Assembly: GCF_900100355.1 (NCBI RefSeq)
Contig: NZ_FNFH01000001.1
Coordinates: 634,963 to 698,962, forward strand
Direction: 5' to 3'
Length of the DNA: 64,000 bases
DNA from: Microbulbifer yueqingensis
GTDB lineage: Bacteria > Pseudomonadota > Gammaproteobacteria > Pseudomonadales > Cellvibrionaceae
Part shown: in pieces, positions 35,335 to 43,759 of the stretch
How positions within the stretch are numbered: position 1 is the first letter of the stretch
How the letters are laid out: every line of letters begins with the position of its first letter
The notes under the pieces: generated by a model
What the model was told of the DNA's origin: nothing
Database searches by the model: none
What the model saw: only the letters and a program-made list of their open reading frames with translations
Translations under genes and position numbers: made by a program

Positions 35335-35410
35335 TGGTGGAGCCTAGCGGGATCGAACCGCTGACCTCCTGCGTGCAAGGCAGGCGCTCTCCCAGCTGAG
35401 CTAAGGCCCC
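35335..35410 (-). tRNA. tRNA-Ala (anticodon TGC)
   Basis: 76 nt with an encoded CCA end. The acceptor stem is GGGGCCT/AGGCTCC and contains the G3-U70 wobble that identifies alanine tRNA. The D-arm is AGCTCAGCTGGGAGAGC, the anticodon stem-loop CCTGC-CTTGCAC-GCAGG with TGC, and the T-arm CAGCGGTTCGATCCCGCTA. It lies outside any rRNA operon and is followed by three terminators in a tandem tail. Confidence 0.97.
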
Positions 35411-35898
35411 AAATTGGGTGCTTTCCGTCGAAAGCGAGGCGCATTTTAACAGTGCGCAGTCCCCTGTCAACTAGAAAAACAACTTTTTAATCAAACAGTT
35501 ACGACCGGGGCGTCAAGACTGGTCTGCCGGCCCAGGCAGTCGCCTGCAAGCACGAGGTTATCTGGATGCCGGCCTGCGCCGGCATGACGGCGGAAGTGGT
35601 TGTAGGAGCCTGCCCTGCAGGCGAGGACCTCGGGGGTTCACCAGGCGCCGGATTCGCCTGCAAGGCAGGCTCCTACGGACGGGTGGTATTGGCCTCGCCT
35701 CCCGGGGAGAACCTATGCCCCAACGGCTCGCCTGCAAGCAGGCTCCTACGGAGCGGGGGTGCGGCAAAGTCCAGCGGCCCTGCCGATCCCCAAAAGCAGC
35801 CCTGCCCTCACTTCGTCATTCCGGCGGATGCCGGAATCCAGTCATCCGGGGGCGGGCCGCCCCCGGGGTTACCGCCCTGGTGCCGCTGACGGGACAGC
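35411..35898. other. Repeat-rich intergenic region between tRNA-Ala and gltX
   Basis: Contains two family-3 hairpins (35562-35590, 35813-35842) and three family-2 REP-like elements (35601-35623, 35653-35675, 35728-35750). No gene is supported. The tRNA promoter should lie just right of 35410 (minus strand), but I see no clear -10/-35. Confidence 0.65.
35562..35842. repeat. Cluster of family-2 REP-like and family-3 repeats
   Basis: CTGGATGCCGGCCTGCGCCGGCATGACGG (35562), GTAGGAGCCTGCCCTGCAGGCGA (35602), its reverse TTCGCCTGCAAGGCAGGCTCCTAC (35653), another reverse copy TCGCCTGCAAGCAGGCTCCTAC (35728), and CGTCATTCCGGCGGATGCCGGAATCCAG (35814). Confidence 0.8.
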
Positions 35899-37380
35899 TC
35901 AGGCCGGCAGCAGGTTCGCGTATTCCTTCTCCCAGCGCTTGAGCACCTTCTTGCCGGCGCCGCCGAGGACTTCCACGGCGTGGCGCAGGCGGGCGCGGCT
36001 GAGGTCGGGGCCGAGCAGGACCATGGCATCCATGACCGAGAAGGACGCGGTGGTGCCGCTGATGGCCACGAACAGCGGCGCGTTGAAGTCCTTGAGCTTG
36101 ATGTCCATGGACTTGGCCAGCTCCTTCACGGCCTGGAAAATGCTGTCGCGGTCCCAGGTGCGCAGGACCTCCAGGCGCCATAGGGCGAACTGCAGCAGCT
36201 TCTTCTGCTCGTCCAGTTCCAGCTTGTTGCCACTGAAGCTGTCCTCGGTGAGCGGCAGCTGGCCGGCGGCCAGGAAGCTGACCAGCGGCGCGAAGTCGCC
36301 GAAGGTCTCCATGCGCTCCCGGGCGTGCGGCAGTACTTTGAGCAGGTTGTCGCGGTTGAACATCCACTGGGTCAGCCGGTCGGCCAGCTGCTCGTTCTCC
36401 AGCTCACGGATCCACAGGCCGTTCAGCCAGGACAGCTTCTCCACGTCGAACACCGGCCCGCCCAGGGAGACGCGCATGATGTCGAAGTGCTCCAGCATCT
36501 CGGCCAGGGTGAACTTCTCGCGCTCGTCCGGCATGGACCAGCCCATGCGGCCCAGGTAGTTCAGCAGCGCCTCGGGCATGAAACCCGCGCGCAGGTAATA
36601 GAGGATGGACGTGGGGTTCTTGCGCTTGGACAGCTTGGTCTTGTCCGGGTTGCGCAGCAGCGGCAGGTGGCACAGCACCGGCATGTCCCAGCCGAAGTAC
36701 TCGTACAGCAGCTTGTGCTTGGGCGCCGAGTTGATCCACTCCTCGCCGCGCAGCACGTGGGTGATCTCCATCAGGTGGTCATCCACCACGTTGGCCAGGT
36801 GGTAGGTGGGCATGCCGTCGGACTTGAGCAGGATCTGCGCATCCACCTGGCCCCAGTCGATCTCGATGGGGCCGCGCAGCAGGTCTTCCACCACGCAGGT
36901 GCCCTCTTCCGGCACGGTCATGCGCACCACATAGGGCTCGCCGGCCGCGCGGCGCTTCTCCACTTCCTCGTCTGGCAGGGCCAGGTCGCTGGGCTTCAGG
37001 GCCGTGCGGCCGGCCTCGCGCAGCTCCTCGCGCAGCTGCTCTAGCTCGTCGGCGGTGCGGTAGCAGTGGAAGGCATGGCCCTTCTCCACCAGCTCGTCAC
37101 AGTACTTCTTGTAGATGTCGCCGCGCTCGCTCTGGCGGTAGGGGCCGTGGGGGCCTCCCACGTCCGGGCCCTCGTCCCAGTCCAGGCCCAGCCAGCGCAG
37201 GCTGTCCAGGATCGCCTGTTCAGACTCCGGGGTGCTGCGCTGCTGGTCGGTATCCTCGATCCGCAGCACGAACTTGCCGCCCTGGGCGCGGGCGAAGCAC
37301 TGGTTGAACAGGGCGATGTAAGCGGTGCCTACGTGGGGGTCGCCGGTGGGCGACGGCGCGATGCGGGTTCTTACGGTCAT
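35899..37380 (-). CDS. gltX: Glutamyl-tRNA synthetase
   Basis: 493 aa, full length. Class I signature HIGH appears as HVGT in [21 protein letters not shown] and KMSKS as KLSKR in [13 protein letters not shown]. Also typical are [43 protein letters not shown] and [24 protein letters not shown]. It charges tRNA-Glu with glutamate in the cytoplasm. The ATG is at 37378-37380. It is a single gene, with the fimbrial operon divergent upstream. Confidence 0.97.
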   Translation of the reverse strand: MTVRTRIAPSPTGDPHVGTAYIALFNQCFARAQGGKFVLRIEDTDQQRSTPESEQAILDSLRWLGLDWDEGPDVGGPHGPYRQSERGDIYKKYCDELVEKGHAFHCYRTADELEQLREELREAGRTALKPSDLALPDEEVEKRRAAGEPYVVRMTVPEEGTCVVEDLLRGPIEIDWGQVDAQILLKSDGMPTYHLANVVDDHLMEITHVLRGEEWINSAPKHKLLYEYFGWDMPVLCHLPLLRNPDKTKLSKRKNPTSILYYLRAGFMPEALLNYLGRMGWSMPDEREKFTLAEMLEHFDIMRVSLGGPVFDVEKLSWLNGLWIRELENEQLADRLTQWMFNRDNLLKVLPHARERMETFGDFAPLVSFLAAGQLPLTEDSFSGNKLELDEQKKLLQFALWRLEVLRTWDRDSIFQAVKELAKSMDIKLKDFNAPLFVAISGTTASFSVMDAMVLLGPDLSRARLRHAVEVLGGAGKKVLKRWEKEYANLLPA

Positions 37381-37707
37381 GACAAACCTGATTGGCTGGA
37401 ACGGGTGAATTTGAGGCGCGGCATTATATCGTTGTCCACCCGCGACGCCCAGCGGTGCAATTTACCTGACAATCATGCCCTTCCGTAGAATATAACGACA
37501 TTTTGACGCTGAATGCCGCAAAATCACCGTGACTTATGTCACAGAAGCGGTATCATTTGCGCCATCTGTAATAACCTGTAATTTTCCGCCAGACGGACTT
37601 GGTACAGGTGTACAGCGCGCCGATTCCTAAAAGACCAAATAAGATCCAGGCGCCTCCCTGCTGCGTAACTGCACACAACATATTTTTGAGCTTATAAGGA
37701 AACCGGT
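37381..37707. other. Divergent intergenic region between gltX and the fimbrial operon
   Basis: Carries promoters for gltX (left) and the pilin operon (right). A CRP-like palindrome at 37528-37543 is the only clear motif. The pilin start has AAGGA eight to twelve bases upstream. Confidence 0.55.
37528..37543. promoter_or_regulatory. Candidate CRP/Vfr-type binding site
   Basis: CGTGA-CTTATG-TCACA matches the CRP consensus TGTGA-N6-TCACA at nine of ten positions. It lies about 165 bp before the pilin start and 148 bp before gltX, a position suitable for activation of the fimbrial promoter. Confidence 0.5.
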
Positions 37708-38256
37708 ATGAAACAGAGATTTCAGCTACTGGCGGCAGTCGCGTTGGCTGCCGTTGCGTTCAATGCTTCAGCCGCTAATCAAGGCACGGTAGGAACCACC
37801 GCGTCTTCCGGCGATTTTTTGATCAATCTGACAATCAGCCCCGCCATAGTGGTGGGGATGCTCGATGACATGGACCTGAGCGTGGACGGCGCAACGCCGG
37901 GCACTCCTATTGTCGGTAGAGAGAACATTTGCGTAGGCGGCATTGGTGCAACCACTTACACTGTTGCCCTCGATAGCGCCAACGGCTCCGACGGTTTCAC
38001 ACTGCTAGGCAATGGCGGCGATACAATGCCGTACAAAGTAAACTACGCCAACGACACCGATATAGCCTCGACAGGTGACGCCGCGACAGATAACACCGCT
38101 ATTGCTCCGGCTGGTGGCGATTACACCCTCAATGAAACACTGGCCTGCGACACGGAGACCTCCCAGGTCATTGTGTCTGTTCCCCATACTTCCTGGGAAG
38201 CGGCAACTGACAGCAGCTACACGGACACCCTGACTGTCACCGTAACCGCGCTCTGA
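37708..38256 (+). CDS. Alpha-type fimbrial major pilin (CooA/spore-coat-U-like subunit)
   Basis: 182 aa. A signal peptide MKQRFQLLAAVALAAVAFNASA is followed by a beta-rich subunit (GDFLINLTISPAIVVGMLDDMDLSVDG, TTYTVALDSANGSDGFTLLG) that ends in alternating hydrophobic residues (YTDTLTVTVTAL), as expected for a donor-strand-exchange pilin. One cysteine pair (ENICVGG and TLACDTE) is present. It is first in a pilin-usher-tip operon and 12 bp from the usher. An AAGGA site precedes the ATG. It probably forms the fimbrial shaft on the cell surface. Confidence 0.8.
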   Translation: MKQRFQLLAAVALAAVAFNASAANQGTVGTTASSGDFLINLTISPAIVVGMLDDMDLSVDGATPGTPIVGRENICVGGIGATTYTVALDSANGSDGFTLLGNGGDTMPYKVNYANDTDIASTGDAATDNTAIAPAGGDYTLNETLACDTETSQVIVSVPHTSWEAATDSSYTDTLTVTVTAL

Positions 38257-38268
38257 ACGTGAAGGCCC

Positions 38269-40827
38269 TTGATCAAAAAAATAATCGAGGGCCCCTTCAT
38301 CGTCTCCAGAAGGATGAAACGGGCAGCCGCAAGCATTGTTATCGCGCTTGGTTTTAGCGGTCTAGGCTGTATACCCTTAAAGGGTTACGGCGCGACCAGT
38401 GCCGCCTTTACATTGGAAACGGCCGCTCCCCCCGGGTTTGACGAACTCACCGCACCCCAGCCCCTTGTGGCTGATCTCTACTACGGCAACCGCTCACTGG
38501 GTTCTGTCCAGGTCACTGTTAGCCCCCAGTCAGTGCATTTCAGCGATCCACAGGGTGTGCTGCAACTGCTGCCACCCACCCTCAACCCTGACGTGGTGCT
38601 GCTAGCCCTGATCGGAGAACTGCCGCGCAATTCCCATCATGTCTGTCGTATCCAGCAGCAGCGCGATTGCGGCGTACTGCAGCCGGAGACCGTGGGAGTC
38701 ATCTACGATGCGAGCCGTTTCCGGATCGACCTGTTCATTGCCCCTGCCCTGCTGCCCCAGCAGGCCGCCATCGAGGATCCCTACCTGCCGGACGCCAGCA
38801 GCGACTTCTCCTTTGCGCAAAACATCACCGGTAGCTGGTCGGGCGTGCGCAGTGAAAATGGCCCGGATGCGCAGAGCGCGTCGCTGTTCGGGCAATCGAT
38901 ACTGAGCTTCGGGGCCAGCGGGCTGCACAGCCAGTGGTCTGCCGGTGACGGCGGCGAGAGCCAGGTTTACCAACTGCACTGGTCGCGCGACTACCGCGGC
39001 AAGGCCTACTCGGCGGGACTGATCCAGCCACAGTTGAGCTTCAGCAGCTTCTCGGCCGCACCATATTTTTACGGCCTTGAGTACCGCAGTTCCAACAACA
39101 GCCGCGTGGACAGCAGCTACCAGCAGGGCGCACCGCTGGAAGTGAACATGCCGGTGCGCGGGCGGGTGGAGCTACACCGGGATAACCGCCTGCTGCACAG
39201 TGAATTGCTGGAAGCGGGCAACCAGATGCTGGATACGTCCACCCTGCCCGGCGGCGCCTACGAACTGGAAATCCGTACCTTTGACGAGAGCGGGCGACCC
39301 CTGGCGCAGTACACCGAGTTTTTTGCCAAGGATTCCTTCCTGCCCGCACCTGGCGAGTGGCGCTGGAGCCTGCAGGCCGGCAAGCCGGCCCGCCTGGGTG
39401 CCGACACCCTCCTGCCAGACCAGGCCGACGGTTATTTTGCCCAGGCGGGCGTGGCGCGCCGGGTGTTCGACAATACGGGGTTTTTCGCCAACACGGCCAC
39501 TACCGGCCAACAGCACCTGCTGGAGCTCGGCGGGCGCTGGATCAGCGAGCACGTGGAATTGTCACCCAGCCTGCTGCAGGCCAGCGATGGGCGCAGCGGC
39601 TATCGCCTGAATGCCCTCATGCGCAGCCCCTGGTTCAGTCTCAGCCTGACCGAGGCGCACCTGGATGCGCCCGCTACCGCAGAGGCGTCCAATACCTATT
39701 CGTTGCTGGGCCGCGGTTTTCACCAGCGCAGCGCCAGCATGAACACTACCCTGGCTGGCGGGCAGCTGGCGCTGCGCTACAGTGAGCGGGATCGCGGTGT
39801 CGGCCTGTCCTCACCCGAATTCAACCTGGACGAATTCGGCACTGCTGGCGACCGGCTCACGACACTGGAATATCGCCGCAATGTTTTCCGCAACCGGCAC
39901 TGGCTGGGCGAGGTGACCCTTGCCCACAGCGATGCCGACGGACAACAGCTCACCAGCGCCACTTTCGAGTTCCGCCGGCGCAGCACCCACTGGCATCACA
40001 GCGCGCGCCTGCGCAACGATATGGACGATGCGGGCGAGCAGGTCCTCCGCGCCGGGATGGATTCCAGCTGGAACGATCGCGACCGGTGGGCGCTGGAAGT
40101 TGACCAGCAGCTCTCCGCGGAAACCGCTGAAGATGAATATTACCTGGGCAGCAATACCCGCATCGCCGGGCATCGCGGTTTCCTGGCCTCGACCCTGGGC
40201 TACCTGGCCGGCGAGAACGACAGCGCCTTCAATTACCTGGGCAGTTTCTCCACTAACCTGATGACCGACGGCGAGGAATTCGCCTGGGGCGGCGAGCGAC
40301 CCTATGACAGTGCGGTACTGGTGTCGATTGACGGTAGTGAGGAGCAGGATTTTGAGATCCTGGTAAACGGGGCCCGCCGCGGCTATGCCAAGGGTGGTGC
40401 CCGCTCGCTGATCAACCTGCCCGCCTTCGACAGCTACCAGGTGACACTGCGGCCGTTGCAGGATGGCTTCTACGATTACCGGGAACAGGGGGAGACGGTT
40501 ACCCTCTATCCCGGCAACGTGGCGCGGACACAATACGAGATCCACCCCCTGATCCTGGCTGTCGGGCGGATCGTGCGCGACGGGCAACCGGTGGCCGAGG
40601 CCAGGATCTCCATCGGGAATTTCACCGCCGTAACCGACGACATGGGTGTATTCCAGATGGAGATGCGGGCCGACCCGCAAAGCCTTTCCTTTCCGCCGGT
40701 GCGCTGGAACGGGTGCAAGGTCGCCATCCCCGAACAGAGTTCCGGCGAACACTGGGTAAACCTGGGCGTCATTAACCTGTCGCAGGCACAGTGCACCAAG
40801 GAGGGCCCCGGCAATGCTGCCGACTAA
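38269..40827 (+). CDS. Alpha-type (CooC/TcfC-like) fimbrial outer-membrane usher
   Basis: 852 aa, typical usher size. The N-terminal region (PPGFDELTAPQPLVADLYYGNRSLGSVQVT) is the TcfC/CooC start pattern. A long beta-barrel with many short strands follows, with an E-set-like plug region (PVRGRVELHRDNRLLHSELLEAGNQMLDTSTLPGGAYELEIRTFDESG). The C-terminal section (PLILAVGRIVRDGQPVAEARISIGN then TDDMGVFQMEMRA) resembles the CooC C-terminal domain. The start is uncertain: a TTG at 38269 after AAGG, or the ATG at 38314, which gives a cleaner signal peptide. It secretes and polymerises pilins across the outer membrane. Confidence 0.88.
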   Translation: MIKKIIEGPFIVSRRMKRAAASIVIALGFSGLGCIPLKGYGATSAAFTLETAAPPGFDELTAPQPLVADLYYGNRSLGSVQVTVSPQSVHFSDPQGVLQLLPPTLNPDVVLLALIGELPRNSHHVCRIQQQRDCGVLQPETVGVIYDASRFRIDLFIAPALLPQQAAIEDPYLPDASSDFSFAQNITGSWSGVRSENGPDAQSASLFGQSILSFGASGLHSQWSAGDGGESQVYQLHWSRDYRGKAYSAGLIQPQLSFSSFSAAPYFYGLEYRSSNNSRVDSSYQQGAPLEVNMPVRGRVELHRDNRLLHSELLEAGNQMLDTSTLPGGAYELEIRTFDESGRPLAQYTEFFAKDSFLPAPGEWRWSLQAGKPARLGADTLLPDQADGYFAQAGVARRVFDNTGFFANTATTGQQHLLELGGRWISEHVELSPSLLQASDGRSGYRLNALMRSPWFSLSLTEAHLDAPATAEASNTYSLLGRGFHQRSASMNTTLAGGQLALRYSERDRGVGLSSPEFNLDEFGTAGDRLTTLEYRRNVFRNRHWLGEVTLAHSDADGQQLTSATFEFRRRSTHWHHSARLRNDMDDAGEQVLRAGMDSSWNDRDRWALEVDQQLSAETAEDEYYLGSNTRIAGHRGFLASTLGYLAGENDSAFNYLGSFSTNLMTDGEEFAWGGERPYDSAVLVSIDGSEEQDFEILVNGARRGYAKGGARSLINLPAFDSYQVTLRPLQDGFYDYREQGETVTLYPGNVARTQYEIHPLILAVGRIVRDGQPVAEARISIGNFTAVTDDMGVFQMEMRADPQSLSFPPVRWNGCKVAIPEQSSGEHWVNLGVINLSQAQCTKEGPGNAAD

Positions 40828-41881
40828 CCGCCCGGCCCTGCTCGTCCTGTTGCTGTGCCTGATGCTGCAGGCCGGACTCGTGAACGCCGAATCCACCAAT
40901 GCACGCCCCTGCGACAACGGTGCCGGGCCGCCCGACGATCCCACGGAGCCGGGTTACGACGAGCGGCTGATTGGCGTGTGCTCGCTGGAAAACACCTCCA
41001 CGACCTTACCCTACCAGCCATCGGCCAGGCTCCAGGGCGAGGTAAACTTCTCGGTCCGCAGCTGCTCACCGGATGGGAGCAGCAGCGTGTGCGACTTCGC
41101 CACTCCCTACACCGTCATGCTCACGGGCACCAGCACGAAGAACGGCAACAAGTTTGTGCTCCTGGGTGAGAGCGGCCAGGGCGACGTCACGGTTAAGCTC
41201 GCGTACCGGAGCGGTGGCAGGTCGGAGGAACTGGATTCGGGCAAGGAGAGCGCGCTGTTCCCCGGCGGTGCGAACGGCCAGCAGGTGCCGGCTGCGATCG
41301 AAGTTTCATTGCAGAACCTGGGCCAGCTCAAGGAAGGGAGCTACAGCGGCACCTTCTCTCTGGCCCTGGTTCAGTGCGGCTCAAAGGGACTGAGTGGCAG
41401 TGTGCCCTGTGACGGCAGCAAGCCGACGACACGCATCGCTGCCGGCGAGGAAATCACGTTTACGATCAACCTGGCGGTAGCATCTGCAATCCGTATCTCG
41501 GGCCTGGCGGATATGCTGCTACAGGACGACGGCAGCGGCACCTACACCGACAGCCAGGATTTCTGCGTATTCAGCAGCAGCGGCACACCATTCCGGATCA
41601 CCGCCGACAGCCTGACCGGCAACGGCAGCTTCCTGCTGCAAGGCGGGGCCCAGGCCCTCGCCTACGAGACTACGGTAACGAATCTTGCCAGTGGCGGCAC
41701 GGAACAGCTGCGGGAGGGTGTCATCTCATCCAGTACCTGGCCAGGACACCCGCTTGAGGACTGCAATGGTTACACCGAGGAGAACATGTCGCTCGTGATC
41801 AGTGTCCTGCCGAGCGAGATAGGCAATGCCACCGAGACGAACTATGTCGACACACTGACGCTTACCGTTGAAGCGCAGTAG
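40814..41881 (+). CDS. Fimbrial tip/minor subunit (CooD-like) protein
   Basis: 355 aa. A signal peptide (LLVLLLCLMLQAGLVNA) and two beta-rich halves with paired cysteines (RPCDNG, GVCSLE, RSCSPDGSSSVCDFATPY; then FCVFSSSG and EDCNGY). The last strand (DTLTLTVEAQ) mirrors the pilin end (DTLTVTVTAL), supporting donor-strand exchange. It overlaps the usher by 14 bp with a perfect AGGAGG site inside the usher gene. By position and size it is the tip adhesin of an alpha-type fimbria. Its receptor is unknown. Confidence 0.75.
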   Translation: MLPTNRPALLVLLLCLMLQAGLVNAESTNARPCDNGAGPPDDPTEPGYDERLIGVCSLENTSTTLPYQPSARLQGEVNFSVRSCSPDGSSSVCDFATPYTVMLTGTSTKNGNKFVLLGESGQGDVTVKLAYRSGGRSEELDSGKESALFPGGANGQQVPAAIEVSLQNLGQLKEGSYSGTFSLALVQCGSKGLSGSVPCDGSKPTTRIAAGEEITFTINLAVASAIRISGLADMLLQDDGSGTYTDSQDFCVFSSSGTPFRITADSLTGNGSFLLQGGAQALAYETTVTNLASGGTEQLREGVISSSTWPGHPLEDCNGYTEENMSLVISVLPSEIGNATETNYVDTLTLTVEAQ

Positions 41882-42604
41882 TCAGCGCACGGGCAGTTTT
41901 TCAGTGCTGGAATTCTCTCCAGACCTTGCCACCACAGACAGGTAGCCACCCTCCAGCTCCTGCGGGACGACAAGGCCCGCACCGGCATAGATACGCCCGC
42001 TCAGTCCGAGGTCGGTGCAACTGCCTTCATCCCGGCAGTGCTGAATCTCGGCAACTTCCACATTGACACTGCCAGTGTTCTGCAACTGCCACTGGTCGCC
42101 TGCCCTGCTGAGGCCAAGTCGATATCGCCCCTCAGGCGGCTGCACGAACACCAGCGCCTGGTAGGCCACCAGGATCTTGAGTGCGGTGCGGTCGGTCTTG
42201 ACGTCCCCCACCACCGGCTTGAAGGTCACCCGGTAGACTTTCTCCGTTTCCAGGTCGCGCTCGAGCGACATCAGCCGGAAGCGCTTCTGCTCCCCCGGCG
42301 CCAGCACCGCCCGCGCCGGGTTGACCAGCAACTTGAATTCCTTCGGGTCAACCACCCGCACGCGCTTCTCGTCCGGCTGGCCGGGGTTGTCCACCCGGTA
42401 GATCTCGGTCTGCAGGTAGAGGTTTTCCGCATCCGGGTTAGAAACGACGATATCGTCGCGGGAATTGGGCTGGTCGGTCAGGTAGACGATGATTTTGTCC
42501 AGCGACATGGCAGCCAGCGCCGGCTGGGCCAGCAACAGGAGCAAAGCGGCAATGACCGGGCTGATACGGTCGCGGGATACTGGAGATGATCTGGGGAAGT
42601 TCAT
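41882..42604 (-). CDS. Fimbrial periplasmic chaperone (PapD-like, alpha type)
   Basis: 240 aa. A signal peptide (VIAALLLLLAQPALAAMS) then an immunoglobulin-like chaperone domain: SLDKIIVYLTDQPNSRDDIVVSNPDAENLYLQTEIYRVDNPG, FKLLVNPARAVLAPGEQKRFRLMSL (the G1-like region) and VYRVTFKPVVGDV. The second domain contains one disulfide candidate (HCRDEGSCTD). It folds pilins in the periplasm and hands them to the usher. Unusually, it is on the opposite strand, immediately adjacent and convergent to the tip gene, and is the last gene of a small minus-strand operon. Confidence 0.87.
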   Translation of the reverse strand: MNFPRSSPVSRDRISPVIAALLLLLAQPALAAMSLDKIIVYLTDQPNSRDDIVVSNPDAENLYLQTEIYRVDNPGQPDEKRVRVVDPKEFKLLVNPARAVLAPGEQKRFRLMSLERDLETEKVYRVTFKPVVGDVKTDRTALKILVAYQALVFVQPPEGRYRLGLSRAGDQWQLQNTGSVNVEVAEIQHCRDEGSCTDLGLSGRIYAGAGLVVPQELEGGYLSVVARSGENSSTEKLPVR

Positions 42605-42675
42605 TGCGCCATTTTATGCCGATCGACAGGCCGCGCAAGCAAATGACGGGCCGCGGTATCGTAAACAGGTGAGAG

Positions 42676-43089
42676 TCAGGTGGCGATGATGGTCACGGAC
42701 CTTATTTCACGCCGGGAGGAGACGGTAAAGCAACCGGCATGCCTGCCTGCTTCATGGGCCTGGTGCCGCCCATCCGCGTACTCCACCTCTACGGTTACGC
42801 CTCGCCGGGGGATCCCGGTGAAACACAGTCGCCGGCCCAGCCGCTTCAATTTACCGGATACCACTTTCACGGTGATGGGGATCCGCAGGAGGATTTTCAG
42901 CTGGCCACTTGCCGAACCACCCTGTGCCAAGACGACCAGCGGGCAGGCCATCACCAGCGCTATGACCAGAAGGGCTATTTTGGTGCGTGACGCCGCCCGT
43001 TTTTCCGGGTTAAACCGGGAAGCCTCCCGCCAGCGAGACTGAAGCCGGGTATGAGCAGACCAATCGGAATCGATACGAGGCACACCCAT
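42676..43089 (-). CDS. Small secreted/anchored protein, paralogue of the 43.2-43.5 kb protein
   Basis: 137 aa from the ATG at 43089 (MGVPRIDSDWSAHT). No good ribosome binding site is visible and the N-terminus is long and basic before the hydrophobic segment TKIALLVIALVMACPLVVLAQG. The frame also opens at a GTG at 43098. The mature part has SASGQLKILLRIPITVKV, RRLCFTGIPRRGVTVEVEY and HAGCFTVSSRREIRSVTIIAT. These three blocks line up with the neighbouring protein (SASGQLRITLRLPAAV, PRLCFVRVPAQHYSLEVV, VDGCIAVVTGSEPTVVTVIAE). The two conserved cysteines could form a disulfide. Function is unknown. It sits with the fimbrial chaperone. Confidence 0.6.
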   Translation of the reverse strand: MGVPRIDSDWSAHTRLQSRWREASRFNPEKRAASRTKIALLVIALVMACPLVVLAQGGSASGQLKILLRIPITVKVVSGKLKRLGRRLCFTGIPRRGVTVEVEYADGRHQAHEAGRHAGCFTVSSRREIRSVTIIAT

Positions 43090-43200
43090 AAAAAGCACTT
43101 ATTATCAATTTCTTTTGTCTCATATTACGCAGAATGGCGCCTAAAGCAACGCATGAGAGGGACATTCGGCCTGGCATTTTATTACACGTCATTACACCCG

Positions 43201-43518
43201 CTATTCAGCTATGACAGTCACAACTGTCGGCTCACTTCCCGTGACAACAGCGATACAGCCGTCCACGTATTTGCCGATCTCGCGCCTGGCGCTCGCCTCG
43301 CCTGCGCGCACAACCTCCAGGGAGTAGTGCTGTGCCGGTACCCGCACAAAGCACAGGCGCGGCGGGGCGCCGGCCTCCCCTGCCTGCGAAGGGACAACAG
43401 CGGCGGGCAGCCGCAGGGTGATGCGCAGCTGGCCACTGGCGGAGGCCTTATCCGCGGCAATACCGGGCAGGCACGGGAGAGCCAGCAGCGCGATCACAAG
43501 GGCGGCTGTCGTGCGCAC
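43201..43518 (-). CDS. Small secreted two-cysteine protein near the fimbrial locus
   Basis: 105 aa. A clean signal peptide (MRTTAALVIALLALPCLPGIAA) and a short beta-rich mature domain with cysteines in PRLCFVR and DGCIAV. It is a paralogue of the next protein downstream (42676-43089) in the three aligned blocks. It is the first gene of the minus-strand set that ends with the fimbrial chaperone. It may be a minor fimbrial subunit, assembly factor or unrelated envelope protein. I recognise no known family. Confidence 0.7.
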   Translation of the reverse strand: MRTTAALVIALLALPCLPGIAADKASASGQLRITLRLPAAVVPSQAGEAGAPPRLCFVRVPAQHYSLEVVRAGEASARREIGKYVDGCIAVVTGSEPTVVTVIAE

Positions 43519-43759
43519 GGAATATACCTCCTGCCCCGCTTCCGCGGCGTAACCCAGATACTCTGCCTGAGTCTAGACGGGTGTTGCGGCTCCCCCCTGC
43601 AGGTGGCTTCAGCCGCCAGCACAAGGGCTGCCATATGCTTGCAACCGCCACCGTAGGGTCTATTTTTTCAATGGGGCCGCTCCCCCGGAGCCAGCGCCCG
43701 GCCGGCACGCCAACGTCGCCAGCCACGGAAAATAACGCCGCCACTCAGGTCTGAAGCCC

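Noticed and set aside
43448..43744. A 98-codon minus-strand frame upstream of the small secreted protein
   Set aside because: It overlaps the real secreted-protein start in another frame and has no coding signature.
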